Of a stretch of 64,000 nucleotides of DNA, positions 1-11,448 are shown piece by piece. Source of the DNA: Rouxiella chamberiensis. Lineage in GTDB: Bacteria; Pseudomonadota; Gammaproteobacteria; Enterobacterales; Enterobacteriaceae. The first letter of the stretch is position 1, and every line of letters begins with the position of its first letter. Where the stretch lies: NCBI RefSeq assembly GCF_026967475.1, contig NZ_CP114058.1, positions 3,038,001-3,102,000 on the forward strand, written 5' to 3'. Below the pieces are notes generated by a model that had not been told where the DNA came from, did no database searches, and worked only from the letters and a program-made list of their open reading frames with translations. The position numbers were made by a program, and so were the translations under genes.

Positions 1-865
1 ACCAGCCATAGAAGCCCGAATCCGGATCGTCCTGGAAATTGCTCAGGAAGGTAAAGGTCGTCTTGTCGTCAGGACGCCAGCTAAAGGACGGCGCAATCGC
101 GAAACGCTTCTCTTTGGCCAGCACCTGCTGGGTATTCTGGCTATGCGCCACGCCGGTTAACCGGTAGGAATAGACACCTGCATCGTCAATGGCATCGCTG
201 AAATCAAAACCGGTCTGATAAAGGCTGTCGGATCCCATCTTGAACTGCACTTCGTGCAGAGGTTCGGTGGTAGGACGCTTGCTGACCATCGACACCACAC
301 CGCCCGGATTACTCTTGCCATACAGGACGGAAGCCGGACCACGCAGCAATTCGACGCGCTCCAGGAAATACGGGTCCATCGACACTTCGGAGTAGTTGTC
401 GCCTTGCAGCTTGATGCCGTCCAGATACTGATTGGTATTGACCGACGTAAAGCCGCGAATGGCGAGCGCATCGTAAGTGCTTGAACTGCCACGGCTGGCG
501 AACACACCCGGCGCGTAGCTCAGCGCTTCTTTCACCGTTGTTGGCTGGCGCATGTCCATTTCTTCACGCGTTACCACAGAGATAGACTGCGGCGTCTTGA
601 CGAGTGGAGTGTCGGTTTTTGTTCCGGTGGCGCTGTGTTTGGCGACGATGGTCGGCGCGGGACCCCACGCGGACTCCGGCGCGACGTTGGATGCGCCATC
701 GCCAACAACCGTGATAGTGTCATTTTTTGGCGCACTCGGCGCTGTTTCGGCGGCAACCGCTTGAAAAGTAATGCCAGCCAATGTCGTAGCGATAGTTAAT
801 GCGAGTGTAGTCGGGAGCAGTCGAGTTGAGCCGTTTTTCACATACGGCGCGCGCATAGTGGCCAT
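1..865 (-). CDS. fhuA: Ferrichrome outer-membrane receptor FhuA, N-terminal part (cut by window edge)
   Basis: Translating the minus strand from the ATG at 865 gives 288 codons without a stop up to the window edge, so only the N-terminal part is present. It shows a signal peptide (hydrophobic to about residue 36, cleavage near AVA-A), then a TonB box (DTITVV, about residues 49-54). Next comes the plug domain with TDTPLVKTPQSISVV, LSYAPGV, IRGF, LRGPASVLYGKSNPGG and MVSKRPTTEPL, and the start of the barrel. These match FhuA closely. FhuA takes up ferrichrome-iron through the outer membrane, powered by TonB-ExbBD. It lies downstream of mrcB on the same strand, as in E. coli, and a Fur-like site precedes it. 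fhuCDB would be expected just outside the window. Confidence 0.93.
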   Translation of the reverse strand, partial: MATMRAPYVKNGSTRLLPTTLALTIATTLAGITFQAVAAETAPSAPKNDTITVVGDGASNVAPESAWGPAPTIVAKHSATGTKTDTPLVKTPQSISVVTREEMDMRQPTTVKEALSYAPGVFASRGSSSTYDALAIRGFTSVNTNQYLDGIKLQGDNYSEVSMDPYFLERVELLRGPASVLYGKSNPGGVVSMVSKRPTTEPLHEVQFKMGSDSLYQTGFDFSDAIDDAGVYSYRLTGVAHSQNTQQVLAKEKRFAIAPSFSWRPDDKTTFTFLSNFQDDPDSGFYGW

Positions 866-903
866 TGTTTTCTCTCTGGAGATATTGGAATAGGAATAGA
901 AAC

Positions 904-924
904 GATAATTATTATTATAACGAT
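904..924 (-). promoter_or_regulatory. Fur-box-like operator upstream of fhuA
   Basis: The stretch GATAATTATTATTATAACGAT lies about 40 bases upstream of the fhuA start. Its left half matches the Fur consensus half GATAAT and the whole is a run of NAT-like triplets, as in known Fur boxes. Iron-loaded Fur represses fhuA in E. coli. The site is inferred by eye and has not been scored with a matrix. Confidence 0.6.
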
Positions 925-1063
925 CGCACTATATGCTCAACCCTCCGAAAGTTGCAAGAGCATTTACTTTGAACACTTAGACGAAGAAGTCTTGTTAACC
1001 CTGTAATCTCTGGGGTCAAAAGGCAGAGAGGCCAGAGTCTGCGCGGCCTGACGAAAGGCGAAA

Positions 1064-1087
1064 AAAGCGCGATGGGCATCGCGCTTT
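1064..1087 (-). terminator. Rho-independent terminator after mrcB
   Basis: A perfect 10-bp stem (AAAGCGCGAT / ATCGCGCTTT) with a 4-base loop is followed on the minus strand by a run of six T. It lies about 50 bases after the mrcB stop and before fhuA, so it should separate the two genes. Confidence 0.85.
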
Positions 1088-1139
1088 GTATTTTGTCATC
1101 GATATCGCTTAAGACTTAAGGAAAATAGCGCTGTCGGCC

Positions 1140-3739
<2,600 letters not shown>

Positions 3740-3905
3740 ACTTAATCTCCATCAGACCCAGCGAAATACGTGCCGGATAATGTTTACTGCAGTCATCAAC
3801 GGGACTGCGGTTATTTAAAATAGAGGCTTTTGAATAATGCCGGGTAAAAACTGGCGCTTACTCTGTGCTCCGACTTTCCCCAATAATAGAAGAAAGGTCT
3901 GAAAA

Positions 3906-6344
3906 CTAGCTGTATTTTTTGACCCGACGGGTCGGTGCAGCCTCGGCGGGATTATCCGGCCACGGATGCTTGGGATAGCGGCCTTTCATCTCTTTCTGCA
4001 CTTCACGATACGAACCTTGCCAGAAGGCGGCGAGATCGCGGGTTATCTGCAACGGGCGATGTGCCGGAGAAAGCAGCTCAAGCACCACCGCAACGCGCCC
4101 TTCGGCCAGCATTGGGCTGCGCTGCTCGCCAAACATCTCCTGCAACCGCACCGACAGCGTCGGCGGCTGGTCGCTATGATAGCGGATTGGCAGCCGGCTG
4201 CCAGTCGGAACGGTGTAATGGGTGGGTAAATTCGCGTCAAGACGCTGGCGCTGATTCCAGTTAAGGAGTCGCAGCAGCGCGTCATGCAGATCAACCTGTT
4301 GCAGCGCCCGCAGGCTGCGCACGCCGTTTAACGACGGCAAAAGCCACTGCTCGAGAGAGTCCAGCAGACTTTGAGAATCAACCGCGGGCCAGTCGCTTTC
4401 GGGTAGCCATTTTGCGGCGCAGCTTAGGCGAATGCGCAGCTGCTCGGCAGGCACCGACCAGCTCAGCGCCTGCAACCCCTGACCGCGGATCCAGTCGATC
4501 AACGCCTGCTGCAAATCTTCATCTGCCGGTTTGGCCTGCGGCTGGGCTTTCAGCACCAGACGCCCCACCTGCCAGCGCCGCCATGCGCGCAGCGTGCCTT
4601 TTTCTTCATCCCATTCCACGGCGGTCTGCTCTTTAACTTTCTTTGGCAGGCGCGCCGCGAGCTGGCTGACGTCAAGGCTGATTGCCAGCAGGATACGTGC
4701 ATCGGGACTGTGGTTTCCCTGCAACAGCTGCGGCGCAACCAGCCAGGCGGCGCGGCTTAGCGCATCGTCCTGCGACAGCGAGGCCCCCAGGCCGTTGGCC
4801 AGCAGATAACGGCCGTCAAGCCCACGACGTTCGGCGATACGATCACTAAAGGCTTCGGCCAGCAGCCACGGCGCAAGACTGCTATCTATCTGCCCCGAGG
4901 TTCGCGACAGCCGCTGCGCAAGCTGGCGTGCGCGCCGCTGCCAGTGCGGTTGCGGACGGCTCAGCCAGTAGTCGATATCGGGTTGCCCACCGCGCGGCGG
5001 CTCTTCGATGATAGCCGCCAGCAGTGCCGCCGTCGCCAGCGCGTCACTGCCCTGCCGATCGGCGTGTACCAGCATGGCGGCCAGTCGCGGTTCGCAGCCG
5101 AGTTGCGCCATGCTGTGGCCCAGCGCGCTCAATCTGCCCTGCTCATCCACCGCGCCGAGCGAGGCAAGCAGCTGCTGTGCGACGTTCAGCGCTACGGCGG
5201 GCGGCGCGTCGAGCCAGGTTAACTGCGCGGGATCCTGACAGCCCCACTGTAGGAGTTCGAGCCACAATCCACTCAGGTCACTCTGCAAAATTTCGGCTTC
5301 GCTCTGGGCGGCGGCGCGTTCGGCCTGATCCTTGCCAAACAGATGCCAGCATTGGCCGGGTTCAAGTCGCCCTGCACGTCCGGCGCGCTGAGTCATCGCC
5401 GCCTGACTGATGCGCTGGGTGACCAGACGCGTCAGGCCGCTGCGCGGATCGAACTGCGCGGATCGCTCGAGGCCGCTGTCCACCACCAGCGTAATCCCTT
5501 CAATCGTCAGGCTGGTTTCGGCAATATTGGTCGCCAGTACTACTTTTCGTCGACCGGTCGGCGCAGGGTGAATGGCTTTTTGCTGTTGATCGAGCGACAG
5601 CGCGCCGTAAAGCGGGCAGACATCGATATCGTCACGCAGACGCCCATTCAGCAGATGGTGGATGCGGGTTATTTCGGCCACACCCGGCAAAAACAGCAGC
5701 ATCGAACCGCTGTTTTCGGCCATTAGTCGGCTGACGATACGCGCCACACCTTCGTCCAGCCTTTCGTGACTGGCGAGCGGCAGGTAATGGCGCGCCACGG
5801 GGAAACTGCGCCCTTCGGAGACAATCACGGGCGCATCGGGCAGAAGCGGCGAGAGCCGCGCGTTGTCGAGCGTGGCCGACATAATCAGCAGACGCAGGTC
5901 TTCGCGCAGCCCCTGCTGAACGTCGAGCAGCAGCGCCAGCGCGAGATCGGCCTGCAAACTGCGCTCGTGGAATTCGTCGAGGATAACCAGCCCGTATTCG
6001 GCAAGCTCGGGATCCTGCTGTACCATGCGGGTCAGAATGCCTTCGGTAACGACTTCGAGACGGGTTGCTGCGCTGATTTTCGTCTCGGCACGCATCCGGT
6101 AACCCACCGTGTCGCCGGGCTGCTCATTCAGTTGCTGCGCCAGACGATAGGCAACACTTTTGGCCGCCAGCCTGCGCGGTTCGAGCAACAGGATTTTGCC
6201 GGGAATAATGCCGGATTCAAGGATTTTCAGCGGAAGCCAGGTTGATTTACCCGCGCCGGTAGGCGCATGCAGCAATACCTGCGGCGCCTGTTGCAGCGCA
6301 GTAATAATCGGGTCGAGTACGGCACTGACGGGCAGTGAGGACAC
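3906..6344 (-). CDS. hrpB: DEAH-box ATP-dependent RNA helicase HrpB
   Basis: The protein has 812 residues, close to the roughly 810 of E. coli HrpB, and matches it along its length. Helicase motifs are visible: Walker A GAGKST at about 30-35, DEFH at 123-126, SAT at 156-158, then TNIAETSLTIEG and QRAGRAGR in the second RecA-like domain. The HrpB-specific C-terminal domain ends in TRRVKKYS, as in E. coli. Its cellular task is not well defined. The gene is divergent from thpR, with 138 bases between their starts. It is downstream of mrcB in genome order but both are read leftward, and the gap to mrcB is about 166 bases. Confidence 0.95.
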   Translation of the reverse strand: MSSLPVSAVLDPIITALQQAPQVLLHAPTGAGKSTWLPLKILESGIIPGKILLLEPRRLAAKSVAYRLAQQLNEQPGDTVGYRMRAETKISAATRLEVVTEGILTRMVQQDPELAEYGLVILDEFHERSLQADLALALLLDVQQGLREDLRLLIMSATLDNARLSPLLPDAPVIVSEGRSFPVARHYLPLASHERLDEGVARIVSRLMAENSGSMLLFLPGVAEITRIHHLLNGRLRDDIDVCPLYGALSLDQQQKAIHPAPTGRRKVVLATNIAETSLTIEGITLVVDSGLERSAQFDPRSGLTRLVTQRISQAAMTQRAGRAGRLEPGQCWHLFGKDQAERAAAQSEAEILQSDLSGLWLELLQWGCQDPAQLTWLDAPPAVALNVAQQLLASLGAVDEQGRLSALGHSMAQLGCEPRLAAMLVHADRQGSDALATAALLAAIIEEPPRGGQPDIDYWLSRPQPHWQRRARQLAQRLSRTSGQIDSSLAPWLLAEAFSDRIAERRGLDGRYLLANGLGASLSQDDALSRAAWLVAPQLLQGNHSPDARILLAISLDVSQLAARLPKKVKEQTAVEWDEEKGTLRAWRRWQVGRLVLKAQPQAKPADEDLQQALIDWIRGQGLQALSWSVPAEQLRIRLSCAAKWLPESDWPAVDSQSLLDSLEQWLLPSLNGVRSLRALQQVDLHDALLRLLNWNQRQRLDANLPTHYTVPTGSRLPIRYHSDQPPTLSVRLQEMFGEQRSPMLAEGRVAVVLELLSPAHRPLQITRDLAAFWQGSYREVQKEMKGRYPKHPWPDNPAEAAPTRRVKKYS

Positions 6345-6482
6345 AGCGTCTCCATGAGTGATTCATTATCTTGGCGGGCATTGTAATAGAAAAAATTGTC
6401 GCCGGGCGGGATGAATTGTAGCATTTAGCCCTGCCGCCGCCAGGCGGCACCCTGACGCCACGAGCCACACCAAGGAAATTGC

Positions 6483-7028
6483 ATGTCCGAATCACGCCGC
6501 CTGTTCTTTGCTCTTGCTCTGCCGCCCGCGCTGCAGCGGCGCGTTATCCGGTGGCGCGCCGCCCATTTCGAACAGGACGCGGGGCGACCGGTGGCGGCGG
6601 CCAATCTGCATCTTACGCTGGCTTTTCTGGGCGAGATTAGCGAGGCCAGGGCGGCGGCGCTGCGCGACATCGCAGGGCGCATCCACTCGCCCACCTTTAG
6701 CCTGACACTCGATGACCTCGGCCACTGGCCGCGTCCGGGCGTCGTGTGGCTCGGCACCCGGCGTGCGCCCAATGCCCTGTTGCAGCTGGCTTCCCTGCTG
6801 CGATCGCACGCGGCGCGCAACGGCTGTCATCAGTCGACGCTGCCGTTTCATCCGCATATTTCGCTGCTGCGCGGTGCCACACGCCCCGTCGCGCTGCCTG
6901 CCGCCACGCCGCAGTGGCAGCTCGATGCCACCGAGTTCGGCCTGTATGAATCCCGCTATCTTCGTGGCCGTACCCGCTATCAGTGTCTGCAAAGCTGGCC
7001 GCTTGTCATGCCCTCATCCTGCGAATAA
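6483..7028 (+). CDS. thpR: RNA 2',3'-cyclic phosphodiesterase (2H phosphoesterase)
   Basis: The 181 residues match the ThpR/LigT family in length (176 in E. coli). The two HxT/S motifs that define 2H phosphoesterases are present: HLT at 43-45 and HIS at 125-127. The family opens 2',3'-cyclic phosphates on RNA ends, and also joins tRNA halves in vitro. The start is supported by AAGGAAA seven bases upstream. The gene is followed after 12 bases by sfsA, as in E. coli, so they are likely co-transcribed. Confidence 0.92.
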   Translation: MSESRRLFFALALPPALQRRVIRWRAAHFEQDAGRPVAAANLHLTLAFLGEISEARAAALRDIAGRIHSPTFSLTLDDLGHWPRPGVVWLGTRRAPNALLQLASLLRSHAARNGCHQSTLPFHPHISLLRGATRPVALPAATPQWQLDATEFGLYESRYLRGRTRYQCLQSWPLVMPSSCE

Positions 7029-7040
7029 TCGAGAATCTTC

Positions 7041-7753
7041 ATGCAATTTTATCCGCCGCTGCAATCGGCCACCCTTATCAGGCGCTACAAGCGTTTTCTT
7101 GCCGATGTCATAACCCCGGACGGCCGCGAATTGACGCTGCACTGCGCCAACACCGGCGCAATGACCGGCTGCGCCACGCCGGGCGATACGGTCTGGTATT
7201 CCACATCAGACAATCCGAAACGAAAATATGCCCACAGCTGGGAACTGTGCCAGACCCAGGTCGGCGACTGGATCTGCGTCAACACGCTGCGGGCCAATCA
7301 ACTGGTGCGCGAGGCCATCGAGCAACAGCGGATCCCCGAATTATCCGGTTACAGTAATCTTGCCGCAGAAGTACGGTATGGTTCTGAAAATAGCCGTATC
7401 GACTTGTTGTTACAGGCGCAAGACAGACCCAACTGCTATATTGAAGTGAAATCTGTCACGTTGCTGCAACAAGGTTGTGGTTATTTTCCTGATGCAGTTA
7501 CGCTGCGCGGCCAGAAGCACCTGCGAGAGCTGGAAGCGATGGCAGAACAGGGTCAGCGAACGGTACTTTTTTCGCTGTATTGCATTCAGGCATTGAAACT
7601 GTGGCTGCGGCACACCATATTGATCCCCGCTACGCAGAATTATTGACGCAGGTGCAAAAAAACGGTGTCGAAGTGATGTGTTACGGTGCCGAACTCTCCG
7701 CCGGGGGAATTCACCTCGCAGAGCGGCTGCCGTTGGTCATGGCCTTTCGATAA
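7041..7753 (+). CDS. sfsA: Sugar fermentation stimulation protein SfsA (one-base deletion late in gene)
   Basis: SfsA is a DNA-binding protein of the PD-(D/E)xK-like fold, linked to maltose metabolism in E. coli; its exact role is unclear. The first 178 or so residues match ([34 protein letters not shown]). The frame then leaves the family sequence at the T run 7566-7571 and stops at 7646. Adding one T restores [12 protein letters not shown] and the expected tail ([22 protein letters not shown]) to a stop at 7753. This gives 237 residues, against 234 in E. coli. The indel is most likely a sequencing error. Confidence 0.9.
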
Positions 7754-7952
7754 GCTGTTGTCCGTGTCGAAAAGAATGACCCCGAACTGAAGTCGTCAGC
7801 AGCTAAAACCGTCGGGTGCGAATACGCTTTCCCTCACAGGCCTGTCAAGGGGTCGTGATGATCAATTGCCAACCTCGTTTCCTTCTGGTATTTATAGCGG
7901 CCTGATTTTTTCCCCGTTGGGGATCGATAGTGCGTTATGTAGGAGAAGCATC

Positions 7953-8408
7953 ATGCAAGAAGGGAAAACCCGTAAAGCCTCGTCCCTGAGCATTCTCGCC
8001 ATCGCTGGGGTGGAGCCGTATCAAGAGAAGCCAGGCGAAGAGTACATGAATGACGCCCAGCTGACCCACTTCAAAAAAATTCTTGAAGCATGGCGTAATC
8101 AGCTCAGGGATGAAGTCGATCGTACCGTTACGCACATGCAGGAAGAAGCCGCTAACTTCCCTGACCCGGCAGACCGTGCCACTCAGGAAGAAGAGTTCAG
8201 CCTGGAATTGCGCAACCGCGATCGCGAGCGTAAATTGATCAAGAAGATCGAGAAGACGCTGAAAAAAGTGGAAGACGAGGATTTCGGTTTTTGTGAATCC
8301 TGTGGCGTAGAGATTGGTATCCGCCGTCTTGAAGCTCGTCCGACCGCTGATCTGTGTATTGACTGTAAAACTCTGGCAGAAATCCGCGAAAAGCAGATGG
8401 CTGGCTAA
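7953..8408 (+). CDS. dksA: RNA polymerase-binding transcription factor DksA
   Basis: DksA binds in the secondary channel of RNA polymerase and works with ppGpp to reset transcription in the stringent response. The start at 7953 gives 151 residues, the exact E. coli length, and the sequence begins [24 protein letters not shown] lies just upstream. The coiled coil (about 35-110) includes the tip [11 protein letters not shown] with its two conserved Asp residues. The zinc cysteines C114, C117, C135 and C138 (CESC, CIDC) are intact. An in-frame upstream start at 7866 is rejected because the added residues are not conserved. A hairpin and gluQ follow, as in E. coli. Confidence 0.97.
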   Translation: MQEGKTRKASSLSILAIAGVEPYQEKPGEEYMNDAQLTHFKKILEAWRNQLRDEVDRTVTHMQEEAANFPDPADRATQEEEFSLELRNRDRERKLIKKIEKTLKKVEDEDFGFCESCGVEIGIRRLEARPTADLCIDCKTLAEIREKQMAG

Positions 8409-8420
8409 GTTTAGGAAGTC

Positions 8421-8454
8421 AGAGCGGTGGCGCAATGTTTTAGCCCACCGCTCT
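8421..8454 (+). terminator. Stem-loop between dksA and gluQ (weak terminator or attenuator)
   Basis: A perfect 10-bp stem AGAGCGGTGG / CCACCGCTCT encloses a 14-base loop, 13 bases after the dksA stop. No long T run follows, so termination may be partial. A dksA-gluQ terminator that limits gluQ expression is known in Shigella. This stem-loop is in the same place. Confidence 0.65.
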
Positions 8455-8475
8455 ATTCCCTAAAAGATCCCCGCA

Positions 8476-9354
8476 ATGTCCACATCATCCTATATTGGTC
8501 GTTTCGCTCCTTCGCCTTCAGGCGACCTCCATTTTGGTTCACTGATTGCCGCACTCGGCAGTTATCTGCACGCCCGTTCGCAGGGTGGACAATGGCTCGT
8601 GCGCATTGACGATCTCGACCCGCCGCGTGAAGTGGCAGGTAGCGCAGACAGGATTCTGGCGACACTCGAACAATACGGACTGGAATGGGACGGCGAGGTA
8701 GTGTGGCAGTCAACACGCCATGAAGCCTATCGCGAAACGCTGGACTGGCTGCATCGACAGGGCAAAAGCTATTATTGCACCTGCACTCGCCAGCGCATTA
8801 CCCAGCTGGGCGGCACCTATGACGGGCATTGCCGTCTTGCTGGACACGGCCCTGAGAACGCGGCGATTCGGCTGGTGCAGACGCTGCCGGTCAGCCGCTT
8901 CACCGACGAATTGCAGGGCGAGTTTATTGCCGACGCCGCGCTTGCCGAAGAAGATTTCATTATTCGTCGCCGCGACGGGCTGTTTGCCTATAACCTCGCC
9001 GTGGTGATTGACGATCATTTTCAGGGTGTGAATCATATTGTTCGCGGGGCGGACCTGATTGCGCCGACCGTTCGCCAGTTGTCGCTGTATCGTCATCTCG
9101 GGCTGCCCGCGCCCGGCTATGTGCATTTGCCGCTGGCCGTCAACGCCAACGGCGACAAGCTCTCCAAGCAAAATCACGCCCCCGCGCTGCCGGGTGGCGA
9201 TCCGCGTCCTTTACTTGTGCAGACCCTGCTATTTTTAGGACAATCTTTACCAGAATGCTGGCAGGATTTATCTTTGCCTTTATTATTACGCTGGGCAGTG
9301 GCGCATTGGTCGTTGGAAAAAGTTCCACGATTTGCCAGTGTGAGCTATGATTAG
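8476..9354 (+). CDS. gluQ: Glutamyl-Q tRNA(Asp) synthetase
   Basis: GluQ-RS attaches glutamate to queuosine in the anticodon of tRNA(Asp). It resembles the catalytic half of glutamyl-tRNA synthetase and lacks the anticodon-binding domain. Seen here are the HIGH-like motif [13 protein letters not shown] (about 11-23), zinc-site cysteines in YYCTCTR, the IVRGADL block and the KMSKS-like GDKLSKQN. The length is 292 residues (E. coli about 308). The start [16 protein letters not shown] matches the family. It follows dksA after the stem-loop and precedes pcnB by 50 bases. Confidence 0.95.
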   Translation: MSTSSYIGRFAPSPSGDLHFGSLIAALGSYLHARSQGGQWLVRIDDLDPPREVAGSADRILATLEQYGLEWDGEVVWQSTRHEAYRETLDWLHRQGKSYYCTCTRQRITQLGGTYDGHCRLAGHGPENAAIRLVQTLPVSRFTDELQGEFIADAALAEEDFIIRRRDGLFAYNLAVVIDDHFQGVNHIVRGADLIAPTVRQLSLYRHLGLPAPGYVHLPLAVNANGDKLSKQNHAPALPGGDPRPLLVQTLLFLGQSLPECWQDLSLPLLLRWAVAHWSLEKVPRFASVSYD

Positions 9355-9394
9355 CCGCTGTTTTCAAGTTGCGCCATTTTTATCCGACACTATC

Positions 9395-9407
9395 GAGGTG
9401 TACCATT
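9395..9407 (+). promoter_or_regulatory. Ribosome site and AUU start codon of pcnB
   Basis: GAGGTG at 9395-9400 is followed after four bases by ATT at 9405, which opens the conserved sequence [12 protein letters not shown]. No ATG, GTG or TTG lies at the conserved position. E. coli pcnB is known to start at AUU, which limits poly(A) polymerase levels. The same arrangement is preserved here. Confidence 0.85.
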
Positions 9408-10973
9408 TTTACCCGAGTAGCCAATTTTTGCCGTAAGGTGCTAGTTCGTGAAGATAAAGTCATCCGTGAAGAGGCTCCTGTTCCCGATGATAACGGCCAC
9501 CGCGATCCCATCACTTCTCCTGAAGTTGAACACGTGAAGGCCCCTGCGCCGGTTCAGCAGGAAAGACGCAGCGCGCCACGTCCTGCGCCACGCACGCACT
9601 CTGCACAGCAAAAACCTGTGAGCAAGCCCGTCGAGGCCACGTCCGGCAACATGACGATTGTCCCGCGCGACGGCCACGACATTTCGCGCAGAGACATCAG
9701 CGACAACGCGCTGAAGGTACTCTATCGCCTGAACAAGTCAGGTTACGAAGCCTATCTGGTCGGCGGCGGCGTACGCGATCTGCTGCTGCACAAAAAACCG
9801 AAAGACTTTGATATTACCACCAACGCCACGCCGGAGCAGGTGCGCAAACTGTTCCGCAACTGCCGTCTGGTCGGTCGCCGTTTCCGTCTGGCCCACGTCA
9901 TGTTTGGCCCGGAAATCATCGAAGTCGCCACCTTCCGCGGTCACCACGAACAGGTGCAGGAAACCGACGACAAAAATCTTTCCCAGCAGGCCCAGAACGG
10001 CATGCTGCTGCGCGACAACATCTTTGGCTCCATCGAAGAAGATGCCCAGCGCCGCGATTTCACCATCAACAGCCTCTATTACGGCATTTCGGACTTCACG
10101 CTGCGTGATTACACCGGCGGCCTGAAAGATCTGAAAGACGGCGTTATCCGTCTGATTGGTGACCCAGAAACGCGCTACCGCGAAGATCCGGTGCGTATGC
10201 TGCGCGCCGTGCGTTTTGCCGCCAAGCTGGACATGACCATCAGCGACGAAACCGCCGAACCTATTCCGCGTCTGGCTTCGCTGCTGCACGAAATCCCGCC
10301 TGCGCGTCTGTTTGAAGAGTCGCTCAAGCTGCTGCAAGCCGGTTATGGTTTCAGAACCGCGCAACTGCTGCGTGAATATCAGCTGTTCCAGCCGCTGTTC
10401 CCGCTTATCGCGCGTCAGTTTACCGAGCGCGGCGACAGCCCGATGGAACGTATTCTGGATCAGGTATTGAAGAATACCGATCACCGTCTGCACAACGACA
10501 TGCGCGTCAACCCGGCGTTCCTGTTTGCCGCGATGCTGTGGTATCCGGTTATCGAACATGCGCAGAAACTGGCGCAGGAAGGCGGTCTGACCTATTACGA
10601 CGCCTTCTCGCTGGCGATGAACGACGTGCTCGACGAGCAGTGCCGTTCACTCGCGATACCCAAGCGTATTACCACGCTGGTGCGTGATATCTGGTCCCTT
10701 CAGCTGCGTCTGTCTCGCCGTCAGGGCAAGCGTGCGCACAAGCTGATGGAGCATCCGAAGTTCCGCGCCGCGTATGACCTGCTGGCCCTGCGCGCCGAGG
10801 TGGAGCAACACCGCGAACTGCTGAGCCTGACGCAGTGGTGGGGCGAATTCCAGGAAGCGACACCGGCCTCGCAGAAAAACATGCTGGGTACGCTGGGCGA
10901 CGATGCGCCGCCGCGTCGCAATCGGACTCGCCGCCCTCGCAAGCGCGCCCCGCGCTCGGGTAGCAATCAATGA
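9405..10973 (+). CDS. pcnB: Poly(A) polymerase I, with an AUU start
   Basis: PAP I adds 3' A-tails to RNA and so promotes decay; it also controls ColE1-type copy number. From the ATT at 9405 the protein has 522 residues, against about 465 in E. coli. The nucleotidyltransferase signature is intact: GGGVRDLLL at about 120-128 and the Asp pair of KDFDIT at 134/136. It is followed by [30 protein letters not shown] and a basic tail [14 protein letters not shown]. About 60 extra residues, rich in Pro, Glu, Gln and Arg (about 14-80), separate the conserved first 13 residues from the catalytic domain. folK overlaps its end by four bases. Confidence 0.94.
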   Translation: MFTRVANFCRKVLVREDKVIREEAPVPDDNGHRDPITSPEVEHVKAPAPVQQERRSAPRPAPRTHSAQQKPVSKPVEATSGNMTIVPRDGHDISRRDISDNALKVLYRLNKSGYEAYLVGGGVRDLLLHKKPKDFDITTNATPEQVRKLFRNCRLVGRRFRLAHVMFGPEIIEVATFRGHHEQVQETDDKNLSQQAQNGMLLRDNIFGSIEEDAQRRDFTINSLYYGISDFTLRDYTGGLKDLKDGVIRLIGDPETRYREDPVRMLRAVRFAAKLDMTISDETAEPIPRLASLLHEIPPARLFEESLKLLQAGYGFRTAQLLREYQLFQPLFPLIARQFTERGDSPMERILDQVLKNTDHRLHNDMRVNPAFLFAAMLWYPVIEHAQKLAQEGGLTYYDAFSLAMNDVLDEQCRSLAIPKRITTLVRDIWSLQLRLSRRQGKRAHKLMEHPKFRAAYDLLALRAEVEQHRELLSLTQWWGEFQEATPASQKNMLGTLGDDAPPRRNRTRRPRKRAPRSGSNQ

Positions 10974-11448
10974 TTCGGGTCTACATCGCGCTTGGCAGCA
11001 ATCTTGCCAAGCCCGTAGACCAGGTAAACTGTGCGCTGGAAGCTCTGGCGCACCTACCTCGTACGCGTCTGGTTCAGACTTCCCCTTCTACCGCAGCAAA
11101 CCTCTGGGTCCGCAGAATCAGCCCGATTTCCTCAATGCCGTGGTTGCACTCGACACGCAGTTGCCCGCGCATGAACTGCTCGACGGCACGCAGGGTATCG
11201 AACTGAATCAGGGCCGCGTGCGTAAAGCCGAGCGTTGGGGGCCACGCACGCTGGACCTCGACATGCTGCTGTACGGCAATGACGTTATCAAGACCGACCG
11301 GCTTATCGTGCCGCATTACGACATGAAAAACCGCGAATTCATGCTTTATCCGCTCGCCGATATCGCCCCCGATCTGGTCTTCCCCGACGGCGAATCCCTC
11401 AAGGATTTACTCACGCGCGTGCCAACCAATGGCCTGACCCGCTGGTAA
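10970..11448 (+). CDS. folK: 6-hydroxymethyl-7,8-dihydropterin pyrophosphokinase (one-base deletion)
   Basis: HPPK transfers pyrophosphate from ATP to the pterin in folate synthesis and is essential in E. coli. The start overlaps the pcnB stop (ATGA). The first part ([17 protein letters not shown]) runs in one frame to about 11085, and the rest runs in another ([51 protein letters not shown]). Adding one C to the four-C run at 11082-11085 gives exactly 159 residues, the E. coli length. This is a likely sequencing error. The stop codon directly abuts that of the convergent opgD. Confidence 0.93.
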
